A DNA stretch of 64,000 nucleotides from positions 1 to 64,000 of the forward strand of contig NZ_BJWG01000015.1 in the NCBI RefSeq assembly GCF_007990245.1. Reading direction: 5' to 3'. Source of the DNA: Cellulomonas composti. Its GTDB lineage: Bacteria; Actinomycetota; Actinomycetes; Actinomycetales; Cellulomonadaceae. Below the pieces are notes generated by a model. It worked only from the letters and a program-made list of their open reading frames with translations, was not told where the DNA came from and searched no databases. This document shows, in pieces, positions 16,335 to 27,576 of the stretch (position 1 is the first letter of the stretch; each line of letters starts with the position of its first letter). Position numbers and translations under genes: made by a program.

Positions 16335-16523
16335 AGCGCTGGCTCCCGCACGCCACGACCCGGCCCTGACGGGCGGCGTCCCTGTGTGCGCCAGTGCTCG
16401 CCCCGGCGGGCACGTCCCGCACCGGCACGACCCGCACCGGCACGTCCGGTCGGTCCTCCCCCGTTCTTGCACCACCCGTCCCGCCCGCCGTCGCTCCCGC
16501 GGCGGCTCGACCGAAGAGGAACC
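16335..16523 (+). promoter_or_regulatory. Structured leader between the Cys peptide and cysK
   Basis: This 189-base non-coding stretch is rich in short inverted repeats, including GCCC-TGAC-GGGC near 16370, GTGCTC...GGGCAC around 16394-16413, and a 14-base direct repeat CCCGCACCGGCACG present twice (16416-16429 and 16431-16444). These could form alternative hairpins, as in an attenuator or a site that hides the cysK ribosome site. I cannot fold it reliably by eye and see no U-run terminator, so the mechanism (termination versus translation control) is open. No SAM riboswitch core was recognised. Confidence 0.4.
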
Positions 16524-17459
16524 ATGGCACGCATCTACGACGACGCGACGGCGCTCATCGGCAACACCCCGCTCGTCCGCATCAACAAGATCACCGACGG
16601 CGCCCCCGCGACCGTCGTCGGCAAGCTCGAGTTCTACAACCCGGCCAACTCGGTCAAGGACCGCATCGGTGTCGCGATCATCGACGCCGCCGAGGAGTCG
16701 GGTGACCTCAAGCCCGGCGGCACGATCGTCGAGGCGACCTCCGGCAACACCGGCATCGCGCTCGCGTTCGTCGGCGCCGCGCGCGGCTACGACGTCGTGC
16801 TGACGATGCCGGAGTCGATGTCCAAGGAGCGGCGGGCGCTGCTGCGCGCGTTCGGCGCCGAGCTCATCCTCACGCCGGCCGGCGAGGGCATGAAGGGCGC
16901 CGTGAACCGCGCCGACGAGATCGTCGCCGAGCGCCCGGGCGCGATCCTGGCCCGTCAGTTCGCGAACGCGGCCAACCCCGCGATCCACCGCAAGACCACG
17001 GCCGAGGAGATCTGGGCCGACACCGACGGCGAGATCGACATCCTCGTCGCGGGCATCGGCACCGGTGGCACGATCACGGGCGTCGGCCAGGTGCTCAAGG
17101 AGCGCAAGCCGGGCGTGCAGATCGTCGCGGTCGAGCCGGCCGAGTCGCCGATCCTCAACGGCGGGGCCCCCGGCCCGCACAAGATCCAGGGCCTCGGCGC
17201 GAACTTCGTGCCCGAGATCCTCGACACGACCGTCTACGACGAGGTCATCGACATCGACGCGGAGACGGCCGTGACGTACGCGCGCCGGGCCGCGGCCGAG
17301 GAGGGCCTGCTCGTCGGGATCTCGTCGGGTGCCGCGCTGGCGGCCGCCACGCAGCTCGCGCAGCGCCCGGAGAACGCCGGCAAGCTCATCGTCGCGATCA
17401 TCCCGTCGTTCGGCGAGCGCTACCTGTCGACGATCCTCTACCAGGACCTGCTCGACTGA
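16524..17459 (+). CDS. cysK: Cysteine synthase A (O-acetylserine sulfhydrylase)
   Basis: A 311-residue PLP enzyme that makes cysteine from O-acetylserine and sulphide in the cytoplasm. Key features: IGNTPLVRI at the N-terminus, the PLP-binding lysine in NSVKDR (Lys45), the substrate loop [10 protein letters not shown], the phosphate-binding GTGGTITG, and the C-terminal [11 protein letters not shown]. Length and motifs are those of CysK rather than cystathionine beta-synthase. The ATG at 16524 is preceded by GAAGAGGA. It is followed by cysE on the same strand, and preceded by a cysteine-rich leader ORF, which suggests feedback by cysteine supply. Confidence 0.96.
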   Translation: MARIYDDATALIGNTPLVRINKITDGAPATVVGKLEFYNPANSVKDRIGVAIIDAAEESGDLKPGGTIVEATSGNTGIALAFVGAARGYDVVLTMPESMSKERRALLRAFGAELILTPAGEGMKGAVNRADEIVAERPGAILARQFANAANPAIHRKTTAEEIWADTDGEIDILVAGIGTGGTITGVGQVLKERKPGVQIVAVEPAESPILNGGAPGPHKIQGLGANFVPEILDTTVYDEVIDIDAETAVTYARRAAAEEGLLVGISSGAALAAATQLAQRPENAGKLIVAIIPSFGERYLSTILYQDLLD

Positions 17460-17465
17460 CACGTC

Positions 17466-17505
17466 CGCCGGACCGGGCCCGCGCCACGCGCGGCCCGGTC
17501 CGGCG
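17466..17505 (+). terminator. Strong stem-loop between cysK and cysE
   Basis: Six bases after the cysK stop, CGCCGGACCGGGCC (17466-17479) pairs perfectly with GGCCCGGTCCGGCG (17492-17505), and the 12-base interior can form an extra GCGC-CAC-GCGC helix. No T-run follows. In high-GC actinomycetes such hairpins can terminate or stabilise the upstream transcript. It may reduce cysE expression relative to cysK. Confidence 0.6.
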
Positions 17506-17536
17506 GCCCCACCCCTCCGGACCGACAGGACCCCAC

Positions 17537-18121
17537 GTGTCACCGTTCCAGCAGCTCGTCGCCACGCTCCGTGAGGACCTGCAGGCCGCTCGCGACCGCG
17601 ACCCCGCGGCGCGTTCGCTGCTCGAGGTCGCTCTTGCCTACCCCGGCGTGCACGCGATCTGGACGTACCGGCTCGCCCACCTGATGTGGCACGAGCCGTC
17701 GCTGCGACTGCCGGCCCGGCTCCTGTCCCAATTCGTGCGCGCGCTGACCGGGATCGAGATCCACCCCGGCGCCCGGCTCGGCCGGCGCCTGTTCATCGAC
17801 CACGGCATGGGTGTGGTCATCGGCGAGACCGCCGAGGTCGGCGACGACGTCGTGCTGTTCCACGGCTCGACGCTCGGCGGCAAGTCTATGCGCAAGGGCA
17901 AGCGCCACCCCACGCTCGGCGACCACGTCGTGGTCGGTGCGGGCGCCAAGATCCTGGGTCCGGTCTGGATCGGCGACGGCGTCCAGGTGGGCGCCAACGC
18001 GGTCGTCATCCACGACGTGCCCGCGGGCGCGATCGCGGTCGGCGTGCCCGCGAAGATCCGGCTGCGGCCGGCGGCTGCGGCGTTCGACATCGAGGTCGAC
18101 GACCCCGCGATCTACATCTGA
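17537..18121 (+). CDS. cysE: Serine O-acetyltransferase
   Basis: A 194-residue acetyltransferase that converts serine and acetyl-CoA to O-acetylserine, the substrate of CysK. The C-terminal half is a left-handed beta-helix of hexapeptide repeats: [38 protein letters not shown], then [19 protein letters not shown]. The catalytic DHG and HPT elements are present. It is of the short type (EpsC-like), lacking the long N-terminal domain of E. coli CysE. The GTG at 17537 follows a GACAGGA site. A strong hairpin separates it from cysK; together they form the two-step cysteine pathway. Confidence 0.95.
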   Translation: MSPFQQLVATLREDLQAARDRDPAARSLLEVALAYPGVHAIWTYRLAHLMWHEPSLRLPARLLSQFVRALTGIEIHPGARLGRRLFIDHGMGVVIGETAEVGDDVVLFHGSTLGGKSMRKGKRHPTLGDHVVVGAGAKILGPVWIGDGVQVGANAVVIHDVPAGAIAVGVPAKIRLRPAAAAFDIEVDDPAIYI

Positions 18122-18254
18122 GCCGGCCGCGCGCAACTCCGCGGGTCTGCTCCGCGCGCTCGGTGCACGTCGCTGACGTCGTACCCACCGGTAACCCTGC
18201 GCGGGTAGCCTGACCCGGCCAGGACGGGTCGACGACGACGCAGAAGGGGTGCGC

Positions 18255-19292
18255 ATGCGCTGGGGCTACTCGCTGGGGTACTGGTCCGCACAACCGCCCA
18301 CGCATGCGCTCGAGACGGTCCTTGCGGCCGAGTCGCTCGGGGCCGACTCGGTCTGGACCTCCGAGGCCTACGGCTCCGACGCGCTGACCCCGCTCGCCTG
18401 GTACGGCTCGCGCACGTCCCGCGTCCGCCTGGGCACCGCGATCGCCCAGCTCTCCGCGCGCACCCCGACGGCCGCGGCGATGGCCGCGCTCACGCTCGAC
18501 CACCTCAGCGGCGGCCGGTTCGTGCTCGGGCTCGGCGCCTCAGGTCCGCAGGTCGTCGAGGGCTGGTACGGCCAGCCCTACCCGCGGCCGCTGGCGCGCA
18601 CGCGCGAGTACGTCGCCGTGGTCCGTCAGGTGCTCGCGCGCGAGGCGCCGGTCACGGCCGACGGCGAGTTCTACCGCCTCCCGTTGCCGTCCGACGAGGG
18701 TGCGGGCCTCGGCAAGGCGCTGCGCTCCACGGTCCACCCGCTGCGCGCCGACCTGCCGATCCACCTCGCCGCGGAGGGCCCGCGCAACATCGCGCTCGCC
18801 GCCGAGATCGCGGACGGCTGGTTGCCGATGTTCTACTCGCCCCGCATGGACGACGCGTACCGCGCGCTGCTGGGCGAGGGCTTCGCGGCGCGCACCGACG
18901 GGCGCGACCCGGCCGACTTCGAGGTCGTCGCGCCCGTGCCGGTGGTGCTGGCGGACAGCGTCGAGGCCGCCGCGGACCAGGTCCGCCCGTTCGTCGCGCT
19001 GTACGCGGGCGGGATGGGCGCCAAGGGCGCCAACTTCCACCGCAACGTGCTCGACCGGCTCGGCTGGGCCGAGGTGTGCGACGAGATCCAGGCGCACTAC
19101 CTGGCCGGCGACAAGGCGCGTGCGGTCGCGGCCGTCCCGACCGAGCTGGTGCTCGACGTGGGCCTCGTCGGCACACCCGACGACGTGCGCGCGCAGCTGA
19201 CGGCGTGGCGCGGCACCGCGATCACGACGTTGCTGGTGCAGGCGGACCCGCGCACGCTGCCCGCCGTCGCCGGGCTGCTCGCGGGAGCCTGA
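18255..19292 (+). CDS. LLM-class flavin/F420-dependent oxidoreductase
   Basis: A 345-residue protein of the luciferase-like monooxygenase superfamily, a TIM barrel using FMN or cofactor F420. Visible family features are GYSLGYWSAQPP near the N-terminus, ADSVWTSEAYGSDALTPLAW, the RVRLGTAIAQLSARTPTAAA strand, and GRFVLGLGASGPQVVEGWYG. The pattern and length are those of the actinobacterial F420-dependent group, for which substrates are mostly unknown. Start: the ATG at 18255 is preceded by AGAAGGGG; a GTG at 18249 is in frame but too close to that site. A TAGCCT hexamer at 18206-18211 could be its -10 element. The next gene starts five bases downstream, so they may be co-transcribed. Confidence 0.88.
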   Translation: MRWGYSLGYWSAQPPTHALETVLAAESLGADSVWTSEAYGSDALTPLAWYGSRTSRVRLGTAIAQLSARTPTAAAMAALTLDHLSGGRFVLGLGASGPQVVEGWYGQPYPRPLARTREYVAVVRQVLAREAPVTADGEFYRLPLPSDEGAGLGKALRSTVHPLRADLPIHLAAEGPRNIALAAEIADGWLPMFYSPRMDDAYRALLGEGFAARTDGRDPADFEVVAPVPVVLADSVEAAADQVRPFVALYAGGMGAKGANFHRNVLDRLGWAEVCDEIQAHYLAGDKARAVAAVPTELVLDVGLVGTPDDVRAQLTAWRGTAITTLLVQADPRTLPAVAGLLAGA

Positions 19293-19297
19293 CCAGG

Positions 19298-19627
19298 GTG
19301 GACGACGACTACCTCGAGGCCGTCCTCGACCTCGTCGAGCAGATTCCGCCGGGACGGGTGATGACCTACGGCGCGCTCGCCGAGGCCGTCGCGGACCGGT
19401 TCGTCGCCGCAGGCGGGCGGGCGCGCGGCGGCCCCCGTCAGGTCGGGCAGGTGATGGCCCACGCGGGCTCGGGCGTGCCGTGGTGGCGCGTCGTGAACGC
19501 GGCAGGCCGCCCACCCGAGCGGCACCGGGTGCGCGCACTGGCCGAGCTGCGGGCCGAGGGCACCCCGCTCGTCGCCGACGGCTCCCGCGTCGCGCTGCGC
19601 CGAGCCGGCTGGTACCCCGACGACTGA
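19298..19627 (+). CDS. Alkyltransferase-like DNA-binding protein (ATL, MGMT fold)
   Basis: A 109-residue protein with the DNA-binding domain of O6-alkylguanine transferases: IPPGRVMTYGALAEAVA, then GPRQVGQVMA, then VPWWRVVNAAGR. True transferases have a PCHRV active site; here the acceptor cysteine is tryptophan (PWWRV), so it cannot take up alkyl groups. Proteins of this kind (ATL) bind O6-alkylguanine and flag it for nucleotide excision repair. Starts at a GTG at 19298, five bases after the oxidoreductase stop, so it is probably in one transcript with it. It also ends with VALRRAGWYPDD, typical of actinobacterial members. Confidence 0.9.
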   Translation: MDDDYLEAVLDLVEQIPPGRVMTYGALAEAVADRFVAAGGRARGGPRQVGQVMAHAGSGVPWWRVVNAAGRPPERHRVRALAELRAEGTPLVADGSRVALRRAGWYPDD

Positions 19628-19674
19628 CGGCAATTCGCTGGGCACGCGGGCCGCCCGCTCGCCAGACTGACCAC

Positions 19675-20937
19675 ATGACCACACTCCCCGAGGGATACCG
19701 CGTCGTCGCCGTCCCGCGTGATCGCAAGCCGGAGTTCCACGGCGTCGACCACCTCGCCTTCGCGTTCGAGCCGGACGAGAAGACCAGCGAGATCGTGCCC
19801 GACCAGCTCGAGTGGGACCGCACGATGGCGGTCGAACGACCCGATGGCACGCTCGCCGCGGTGCACGCGTCGTACGACTTCGACCTGCCTGTTCCGGGCG
19901 GCGAGCTCGCGTGCTCGGGGTTGACCTGGGTCGGTGTCCGTCCCGACGAGCGGCGCAGGGGGCTGCTCACGGCGATGATCGACACCCACTTCACGCGGTC
20001 GCTCGCACGCGGCGAGGCCGTCTCGGCGCTCTTCGCGGCCGAACCCGCGATCTACGGACGGTTCGGCTACGGGTGCGCGGCCGACGACGTCCGGCTCAAG
20101 CTGCCGCGCGGGGCCGCGTTGCGCGACGTCGTCGGGAGCGGGGACCTCACGGTGCGGTTCGAGACGCTCGGCGACGAGCACGCGGACCTCGTGCACCGCC
20201 TGCACGTCGCCGCCGGCGCGGGCCGCCCGGGATGGGTCACGCGCAGTTCCGACGCGCTGCGCGCCGGCCGCGTCGTCGACCCGCCTGCATGGCGCGACGG
20301 CGGCGAGCCCATGCGGATCGTGACCGTGCACGACCCGGCCGGCGAGCCGCGCGCGTACGCCCTGCTGCGGCGCAAGGAGACCTGGGTCGACGCCGGGCCG
20401 CGCTACCCCGTCAGCGTGCGTGAGGCCGTCGCACTGGACGCCGCCGGCGCGCACCGGCTGTGGTCGTTCGTGCTCGACCTGGACCTGACCAGCGACGTCA
20501 GCGTGCGGATGCTCGCAGCCGACGACCCGCTGCTCGCGCTGCTCGTCGACCCGCGCGGCGCCACCCCGGCCTTCGGCGACAACATCTGGGTGCGCCTGCT
20601 CGACCTGCCCGTCGCGCTGGGCGCACGCCGGTACTCGGCCCCGCTCGACGTCGTCGTGGACGTCACCGACACGCGCGTGGCGACGAACGCGGGCCGCTGG
20701 CGCCTGCGGACGGGCGGCCCCGACACGCAGGGCTACCCGCTCACGGCGACGCGCACGACCGACGACGTCGACCTGCACCTCGACGTGCGCGAGCTCGGTG
20801 CGGCCTACCTCGGCGGTCGCTCGCTCGACGGGTACGCCCGGGCCGGCCTCGTCACGGAGCGCACCCCGGGCAGCGTCCGGGCCGCGGCGTCCGCGTTCGC
20901 GTGGCCCGTCGCACCCGTGTGCAGCTGGGTGTTCTGA
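19675..20937 (+). CDS. Eis-like GNAT family N-acetyltransferase
   Basis: A 420-residue protein resembling Eis. It has an N-terminal GNAT domain with acetyl-CoA loop VRPDERRRGLLTAMI (about residues 84-98), a second degenerate GNAT domain, and a C-terminal sterol-carrier-like domain. The sequence ends in phenylalanine (CSWVF); in mycobacterial Eis the C-terminal carboxylate is part of the catalytic centre. Eis acetylates aminoglycosides and protein amines; the substrate here is unknown, so resistance should not be assumed. The ATG at 19675 lies six bases after CAGACT, fitting a leaderless transcript. Confidence 0.85.
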   Translation: MTTLPEGYRVVAVPRDRKPEFHGVDHLAFAFEPDEKTSEIVPDQLEWDRTMAVERPDGTLAAVHASYDFDLPVPGGELACSGLTWVGVRPDERRRGLLTAMIDTHFTRSLARGEAVSALFAAEPAIYGRFGYGCAADDVRLKLPRGAALRDVVGSGDLTVRFETLGDEHADLVHRLHVAAGAGRPGWVTRSSDALRAGRVVDPPAWRDGGEPMRIVTVHDPAGEPRAYALLRRKETWVDAGPRYPVSVREAVALDAAGAHRLWSFVLDLDLTSDVSVRMLAADDPLLALLVDPRGATPAFGDNIWVRLLDLPVALGARRYSAPLDVVVDVTDTRVATNAGRWRLRTGGPDTQGYPLTATRTTDDVDLHLDVRELGAAYLGGRSLDGYARAGLVTERTPGSVRAAASAFAWPVAPVCSWVF

Positions 20938-20958
20938 GGCTGTTCCGAGGGCCGGTGC

Positions 20959-21405
20959 TCAGCGCGTCTCGTACGCCGCGAGCAGGTCGATCCGGCGCTG
21001 GTGACGCGGGTCGCCGCTGAACGGCTCCGCGACGAACGCGTCGACGAGCGCGACGGCCTCGTCCAGCGTGTGCTGGCGGGCGCCGATCGCGACGACGTTC
21101 GCGTCGTTGTGCTGCCGTCCCAGGCGCGCGGTCTCGAGGTTCCAGGCGAGCGCCGCCCGCACCCCGGTGACCTTGTTGGCCGCGATCTGCTCGCCGTTGC
21201 CCGAGCCGCCGATCACGACGCCCAGCGAGCCGGGCTCGGCCACGACGGCCTCGCCGGCCTCGAAGCAGAACGGCGGGTAGTCGTCCTGCGCGTCGTAGGT
21301 GTGCGCCCCGTGGTCCACGACGTCGTGGCCGGCGGTCCGCAGGTGATCGACGAGGGCGACCTTGAGCTCGTACCCGGCGTGGTCGGAGCCGATGTGAATC
21401 CGCAT
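20959..21405 (-). CDS. rpiB: Ribose-5-phosphate isomerase B
   Basis: A 148-residue isomerase of the LacAB/RpiB family that interconverts ribose 5-phosphate and ribulose 5-phosphate in the pentose phosphate pathway. It opens IHIGSDHAGYELK, has VIGGSGNGEQIAANK and the later RQHNDANVVAIGAR. The segment GSGNGEQ has glutamate where E. coli RpiB uses a cysteine, as in the Mycobacterium enzyme. I chose the ATG at 21405, which lies seven bases after CAGGAT on the minus strand; an ATG at 21414 lies directly on that hexamer. It diverges from the M13 peptidase gene. Confidence 0.94.
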   Translation of the reverse strand: MRIHIGSDHAGYELKVALVDHLRTAGHDVVDHGAHTYDAQDDYPPFCFEAGEAVVAEPGSLGVVIGGSGNGEQIAANKVTGVRAALAWNLETARLGRQHNDANVVAIGARQHTLDEAVALVDAFVAEPFSGDPRHQRRIDLLAAYETR

Positions 21406-21490
21406 GGCGCCCATCCTGCCGCACCCGTCGCGGGGTCGCCGACGCGTCCGGCGTCCGTCCTGTGTCGGTCGTCGTGCCTAGGCTGGGCGC

Positions 21491-23491
21491 ATGGCTCCCC
21501 ACGCCCGCAGCGGCATCGACCTCGACTCCCTCGACCCGGCCGTCCGGCCCGCCGACGACCTGTTCCGGCACGCGAACGGCCGGTGGGTGGCCGCGCACGA
21601 GATCCCCGCGGACCGGGCCATGGACGGCTCGTTCCGGGCGCTGCACGACCAGGCCGAGATCCACGTGCGCGAGATCATCACCGACCTGGGTCACGCGGTC
21701 GAGACGGGCGCGGTCGCGCCGGGCGGCGTCGAGGCCAAGATCGGCGCGGTCTACGCCGGCTTCCTGGACACGGACCGGATCGCCGCGCTCGGGATCGAAC
21801 CCCTGCGCGCCGACCTGGGCCTGATCGCTGCCGCGACCAGCCAGGCCGAGCTCACCGGTGCGCTCGGCGCGCTGCAGCGCACGGGCGCCGGCGGGGCCGT
21901 CGGGCTGTGGGTCGACAACGACGCCGACGACCCCGAGCGGTACGTCGTCTACCTGCACCAGGCCGGGCTGGGTCTGCCCGACGAGGCGTACTACCGCGAC
22001 GAGCAGTACGCGCCCGTGCTCGCCGCGTACCGGCCGCACGTCGCCCGGATGCTCCTGCTCGCCGGGGCGGCGAGCGACGAGGCCGCGGCGGACGCGCTCG
22101 CGGCGAGCGTCGTCGACCTCGAGACGCGACTCGCGTCCCACCACTGGGACGTCGTCAAGGATCGCGACGCGGACCTGACGTACAACCCGATGACGCTCAC
22201 CGAGCTCGCGGACCGGGCGCCGGGCTTCGACTGGCGGGCCTGGGCGCTCGCGCTCGGCGCGCCGGCGGGGGCGCTCGACCAGCTCGTCGTGCGCGAACCG
22301 GAGTTCGCGGTCGGGTTCGCCGCGCTGTGGCAGGACGCGCCGCTCGCCGACTGGCGGGCCTGGCTGACCTACCACGTGGTCACCGACCGGGCGCCGTACC
22401 TCACCGACGAGCTGGTCGAGGCGAACTTCGACTTCTACGGCCGCACCCTGACCGGCGCGCAGGAGCTGCGCGAGCGCTGGAAGCGCGGCGTCTCGCTCGT
22501 GCAGGGCGTGCTCGGCGAGGCGGTCGGCGAGGTCTACGTCGAGCGGCACTTCCCGCCCGAGCACAAGGCGCGCATGGACGAGCTCGTCGGGAACCTCGTC
22601 GAGGCCTACCGCGAGTCGATCACCGGCCTGGACTGGATGGGCGACGAGACGCGCGTCAAGGCGCTCGCGAAGCTCGACGCGTTCACCACCAAGATCGGCT
22701 ACCCCGTGCGCTGGCGCGACTACACGGCGCTCGAGGTCGACGCCGCCGACCTCGTCGGGAACGTCCGTCGCGCCTCGGCGTTCGAGCTCGACCGCGAGCT
22801 CGGCAAGATCGGTCGGCCCATCGACCGCGACGAGTGGTTCCTGACCCCGCAGACGGTCAACGCGTACTACAACCCGGGGATGAACGAGATCGTCTTCCCG
22901 GCGGCGATCCTCCAGCCGCCGTTCTTCGACGCGGACGCCGACGACGCGGTCAACTACGGCGCGATCGGCGCGGTCATCGGTCACGAGATCGGGCACGGCT
23001 TCGACGACCAGGGCAGCAAGTACGACGGGACGGGCCGCCTCGAGGACTGGTGGACGGCCGACGACCGCGCGGAGTTCGAGCGCCGCACGGGCGCGCTCAT
23101 CGCGCAGTACGACGCGTACTCCCCCGCGCAGCTCGACGGGTCGCACCACGTCAACGGTGCGCTGACGATCGGCGAGAACATCGGCGACCTCGGGGGGCTC
23201 TCGATCGCGCTGCGGGCCTACCGGATCGCCCTGCGCCGCCCGCTCACGGAGGCACCCGTGATCGACGGCCTCACGGGTGTGCAGCGCGCGCTGCTCGGCT
23301 GGGCGTTCGCGTGGCGGACCAAGGGCCGCGACGCCGAGGTGATCCGCCGGCTCGCGACCGACCCGCACGCGCCCGACGAGTTCCGCTGCAACGGCGTCGT
23401 CCGCAACGTCGACGAGTTCTACGCCGCCTACGACGTGCAGCCGGGCGACGCGCTCTACCTGGCCCCGGCGGACCGGGTCCGCATCTGGTGA
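21491..23491 (+). CDS. M13-family zinc metallopeptidase (neprilysin/PepO type)
   Basis: A 666-residue zinc endopeptidase. The zinc motif HEIGHGFDDQG begins at His498 (Glu499 catalytic, His502 ligand), and GENIGDLGG supplies the third ligand (Glu562) and Asp566. Upstream NAYYNPGMNEIVFPAAILQPPFF is also typical of M13. No signal peptide or membrane helix is apparent, so it is probably cytoplasmic and degrades oligopeptides, as proposed for bacterial PepO. The ATG at 21491 lies five bases after TAGGCT, suggesting a leaderless transcript that diverges from rpiB. Confidence 0.93.
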   Translation: MAPHARSGIDLDSLDPAVRPADDLFRHANGRWVAAHEIPADRAMDGSFRALHDQAEIHVREIITDLGHAVETGAVAPGGVEAKIGAVYAGFLDTDRIAALGIEPLRADLGLIAAATSQAELTGALGALQRTGAGGAVGLWVDNDADDPERYVVYLHQAGLGLPDEAYYRDEQYAPVLAAYRPHVARMLLLAGAASDEAAADALAASVVDLETRLASHHWDVVKDRDADLTYNPMTLTELADRAPGFDWRAWALALGAPAGALDQLVVREPEFAVGFAALWQDAPLADWRAWLTYHVVTDRAPYLTDELVEANFDFYGRTLTGAQELRERWKRGVSLVQGVLGEAVGEVYVERHFPPEHKARMDELVGNLVEAYRESITGLDWMGDETRVKALAKLDAFTTKIGYPVRWRDYTALEVDAADLVGNVRRASAFELDRELGKIGRPIDRDEWFLTPQTVNAYYNPGMNEIVFPAAILQPPFFDADADDAVNYGAIGAVIGHEIGHGFDDQGSKYDGTGRLEDWWTADDRAEFERRTGALIAQYDAYSPAQLDGSHHVNGALTIGENIGDLGGLSIALRAYRIALRRPLTEAPVIDGLTGVQRALLGWAFAWRTKGRDAEVIRRLATDPHAPDEFRCNGVVRNVDEFYAAYDVQPGDALYLAPADRVRIW

Positions 23492-23531
23492 CGCCCGACG
23501 CCCGATCAGGGCGGCCCAGTCAGCAGCCCGG

Positions 23532-24059
23532 TCAGGGCAGCTCGCGCCAGGCGGCCCTCGCGAGCTGGAAGCCGACGCCGTCCTTGCTGGTGCAGGTCAC
23601 GCCGTCCGTCGCGCTCGTGCACGTGTAGCGGCCGATCGTCGCGGCGGAGCCGTACTCGAGCACCGCGACGTCGTCGCCCGCGACGGCCGGCCCGGGGCCG
23701 TTCACGCAGTCGAACTCGAACCCTCGCTTGTTGAGCACGAGCACGTGGCCGGTCTCCCCCGCGCAGCCGGCGACGACGGGCTCCGCGTACGTGATGCTTG
23801 CGATCGTGCAGGTCACGCCCGAGCGCGCCATGATGCACGCGATGTTGCCGCTGGGCAGCCGGAACGAGATCGGCTTCGTCGAGGGCGCGGTCGCCCCGGC
23901 CGTGGAGCTCGGGGCCAGCGGACCGGCGACCGAGGGCACGCCCTCCGGCGCCGCCCCGCCACCCCCGGACAGCACCCGTGCGGCCAGCAGCACGACGAAG
24001 GTGGCGACGAGCACGGCGTCGGCGGCGAACCAACCCCGGATCGTGCGCGTCGATGCCAT
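23532..24059 (-). CDS. DUF6636-domain membrane-anchored protein
   Basis: A 175-residue protein with one hydrophobic helix at about 12-30 (ADAVLVATFVVLLAARVL), a serine/proline/alanine linker, and a cysteine-rich extracytoplasmic domain. The domain shows FRLPSGNIACIMA, then GVTCTIASITY, C...TGHVLVLNKRGFEFDC, YG..A.IGRYTC and GVTCTSKDGVGF; the six or so paired cysteines and order match DUF6636. Function unknown. Start chosen at ATG 24059, with AAGGA seven bases upstream; the frame is open up to 24122. It converges with the M13 peptidase gene. Confidence 0.75.
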   Translation of the reverse strand: MASTRTIRGWFAADAVLVATFVVLLAARVLSGGGGAAPEGVPSVAGPLAPSSTAGATAPSTKPISFRLPSGNIACIMARSGVTCTIASITYAEPVVAGCAGETGHVLVLNKRGFEFDCVNGPGPAVAGDDVAVLEYGSAATIGRYTCTSATDGVTCTSKDGVGFQLARAAWRELP

Positions 24060-24154
24060 CTCGTCGTCCTTCTCGTGCTCACCTGCCGGGCCGGTCGGTG
24101 CGCCGGCCCGGAACAGCATCACACGGGAGGAACCGGACGATCCACCCGGCGAGG

Positions 24155-24781
24155 TCAGGCGAACGACGGTCCGGCGGTGCGCGTGCGCTTGAGCTCGTAG
24201 AAGCCCGGCACGCGCGTCATCGCCACGAGCCCGTCGAACAGGTCGAGCGCCGCCTGGCCGGTCGGAGCGGGCGTCACGACGGGCCCGAAGTAGCCGACGC
24301 CGTCGATCGCGACGACGGGCGTGCCCACCTCGGCGCCGACGAGCGCGATCGCCTCGCCGTGCGACGCGCGCAGCAGGTCGTCGACCTCGTCGGTCCCGCC
24401 CACGGCGGCGAGCTCGGGCGGCAGGCCGACGTCGGCGAGCGACTCGGCGATGATCGCGTCCGTGTCGCTGCGGCCGCCGGGGTGCCGACGCGTGCCCATC
24501 GCGTCGTAGAGCGGCTTGAGGACCTTGTCCCCGTGGTCGCGGGCCGCCGCGACCAGCACGCGCACGGGCGCCCAGCCCTCGCTCATCAGCCGCTGGTAGC
24601 GCTCCGGCAGGTCGTCACGGCCCTCGTTGAGCACCGACAGGCTCATCACGTGCCACCGCACGTCGAGATCGCGGTGCGCGGCCACCTCGTCGATCCAGCG
24701 CGACGTCATCCACGCCCAGGGGCAGGCGGGGTCGAACCAGAAGTCGACGACGGTGGGGGCGGGCGTGCTCGTCGTGGTCAC
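24155..24781 (-). CDS. Mycothiol-dependent nitroreductase relative (Rv2466c family, DsbA-like)
   Basis: A 208-residue thioredoxin-fold protein. FWFDPACPWAWMTSRWIDEV near the N-terminus, HVMSLSVLNE.RDDLPE.Y, VGTPVVAIDGVGYFGPV and the C-terminal ELKRTRT match Mycobacterium tuberculosis Rv2466c closely in order and spacing. Rv2466c is a mycothiol-dependent reductase with a CPWC active site; here the second cysteine is alanine (CPWA), so only one redox cysteine remains, implying a monothiol mechanism with mycothiol. Start: GTG at 24781 with a CGGAG site upstream; the frame extends to 24925. It diverges from pepN. Confidence 0.87.
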   Translation of the reverse strand: MTTTSTPAPTVVDFWFDPACPWAWMTSRWIDEVAAHRDLDVRWHVMSLSVLNEGRDDLPERYQRLMSEGWAPVRVLVAAARDHGDKVLKPLYDAMGTRRHPGGRSDTDAIIAESLADVGLPPELAAVGGTDEVDDLLRASHGEAIALVGAEVGTPVVAIDGVGYFGPVVTPAPTGQAALDLFDGLVAMTRVPGFYELKRTRTAGPSFA

Positions 24782-24963
24782 AGGTGTCTCCGTCCGGCTG
24801 GCGTACGCCCCCTCGTCGGGGCCGACTGTCATGCGGACGCAATCGCGGTCGGCGCCGCGGCATTCCCGCCCGTCCGATATGCGGACGGATCGGCACGGGC
24901 CCGCGTGCGATGATCGGGCGGGCATCCGCGACCCGGGTGCCGACCTGAGTCGAAGGAGTGGTC

Positions 24964-27552
<2,589 letters not shown>

Positions 27553-27576
27553 CCCACGCGCCCCTTCGCCGACATC

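Noticed and set aside
16139-16523. SAM or other known riboswitch upstream of cysK
   Set aside because: No SAM-I or SAM-II core could be recognised; the cysteine leader ORF explains the region better.
19675-20937. Calling the Eis-like gene an aminoglycoside resistance determinant
   Set aside because: Eis homologues are common chromosomal genes with varied substrates; the sequence alone does not show resistance.
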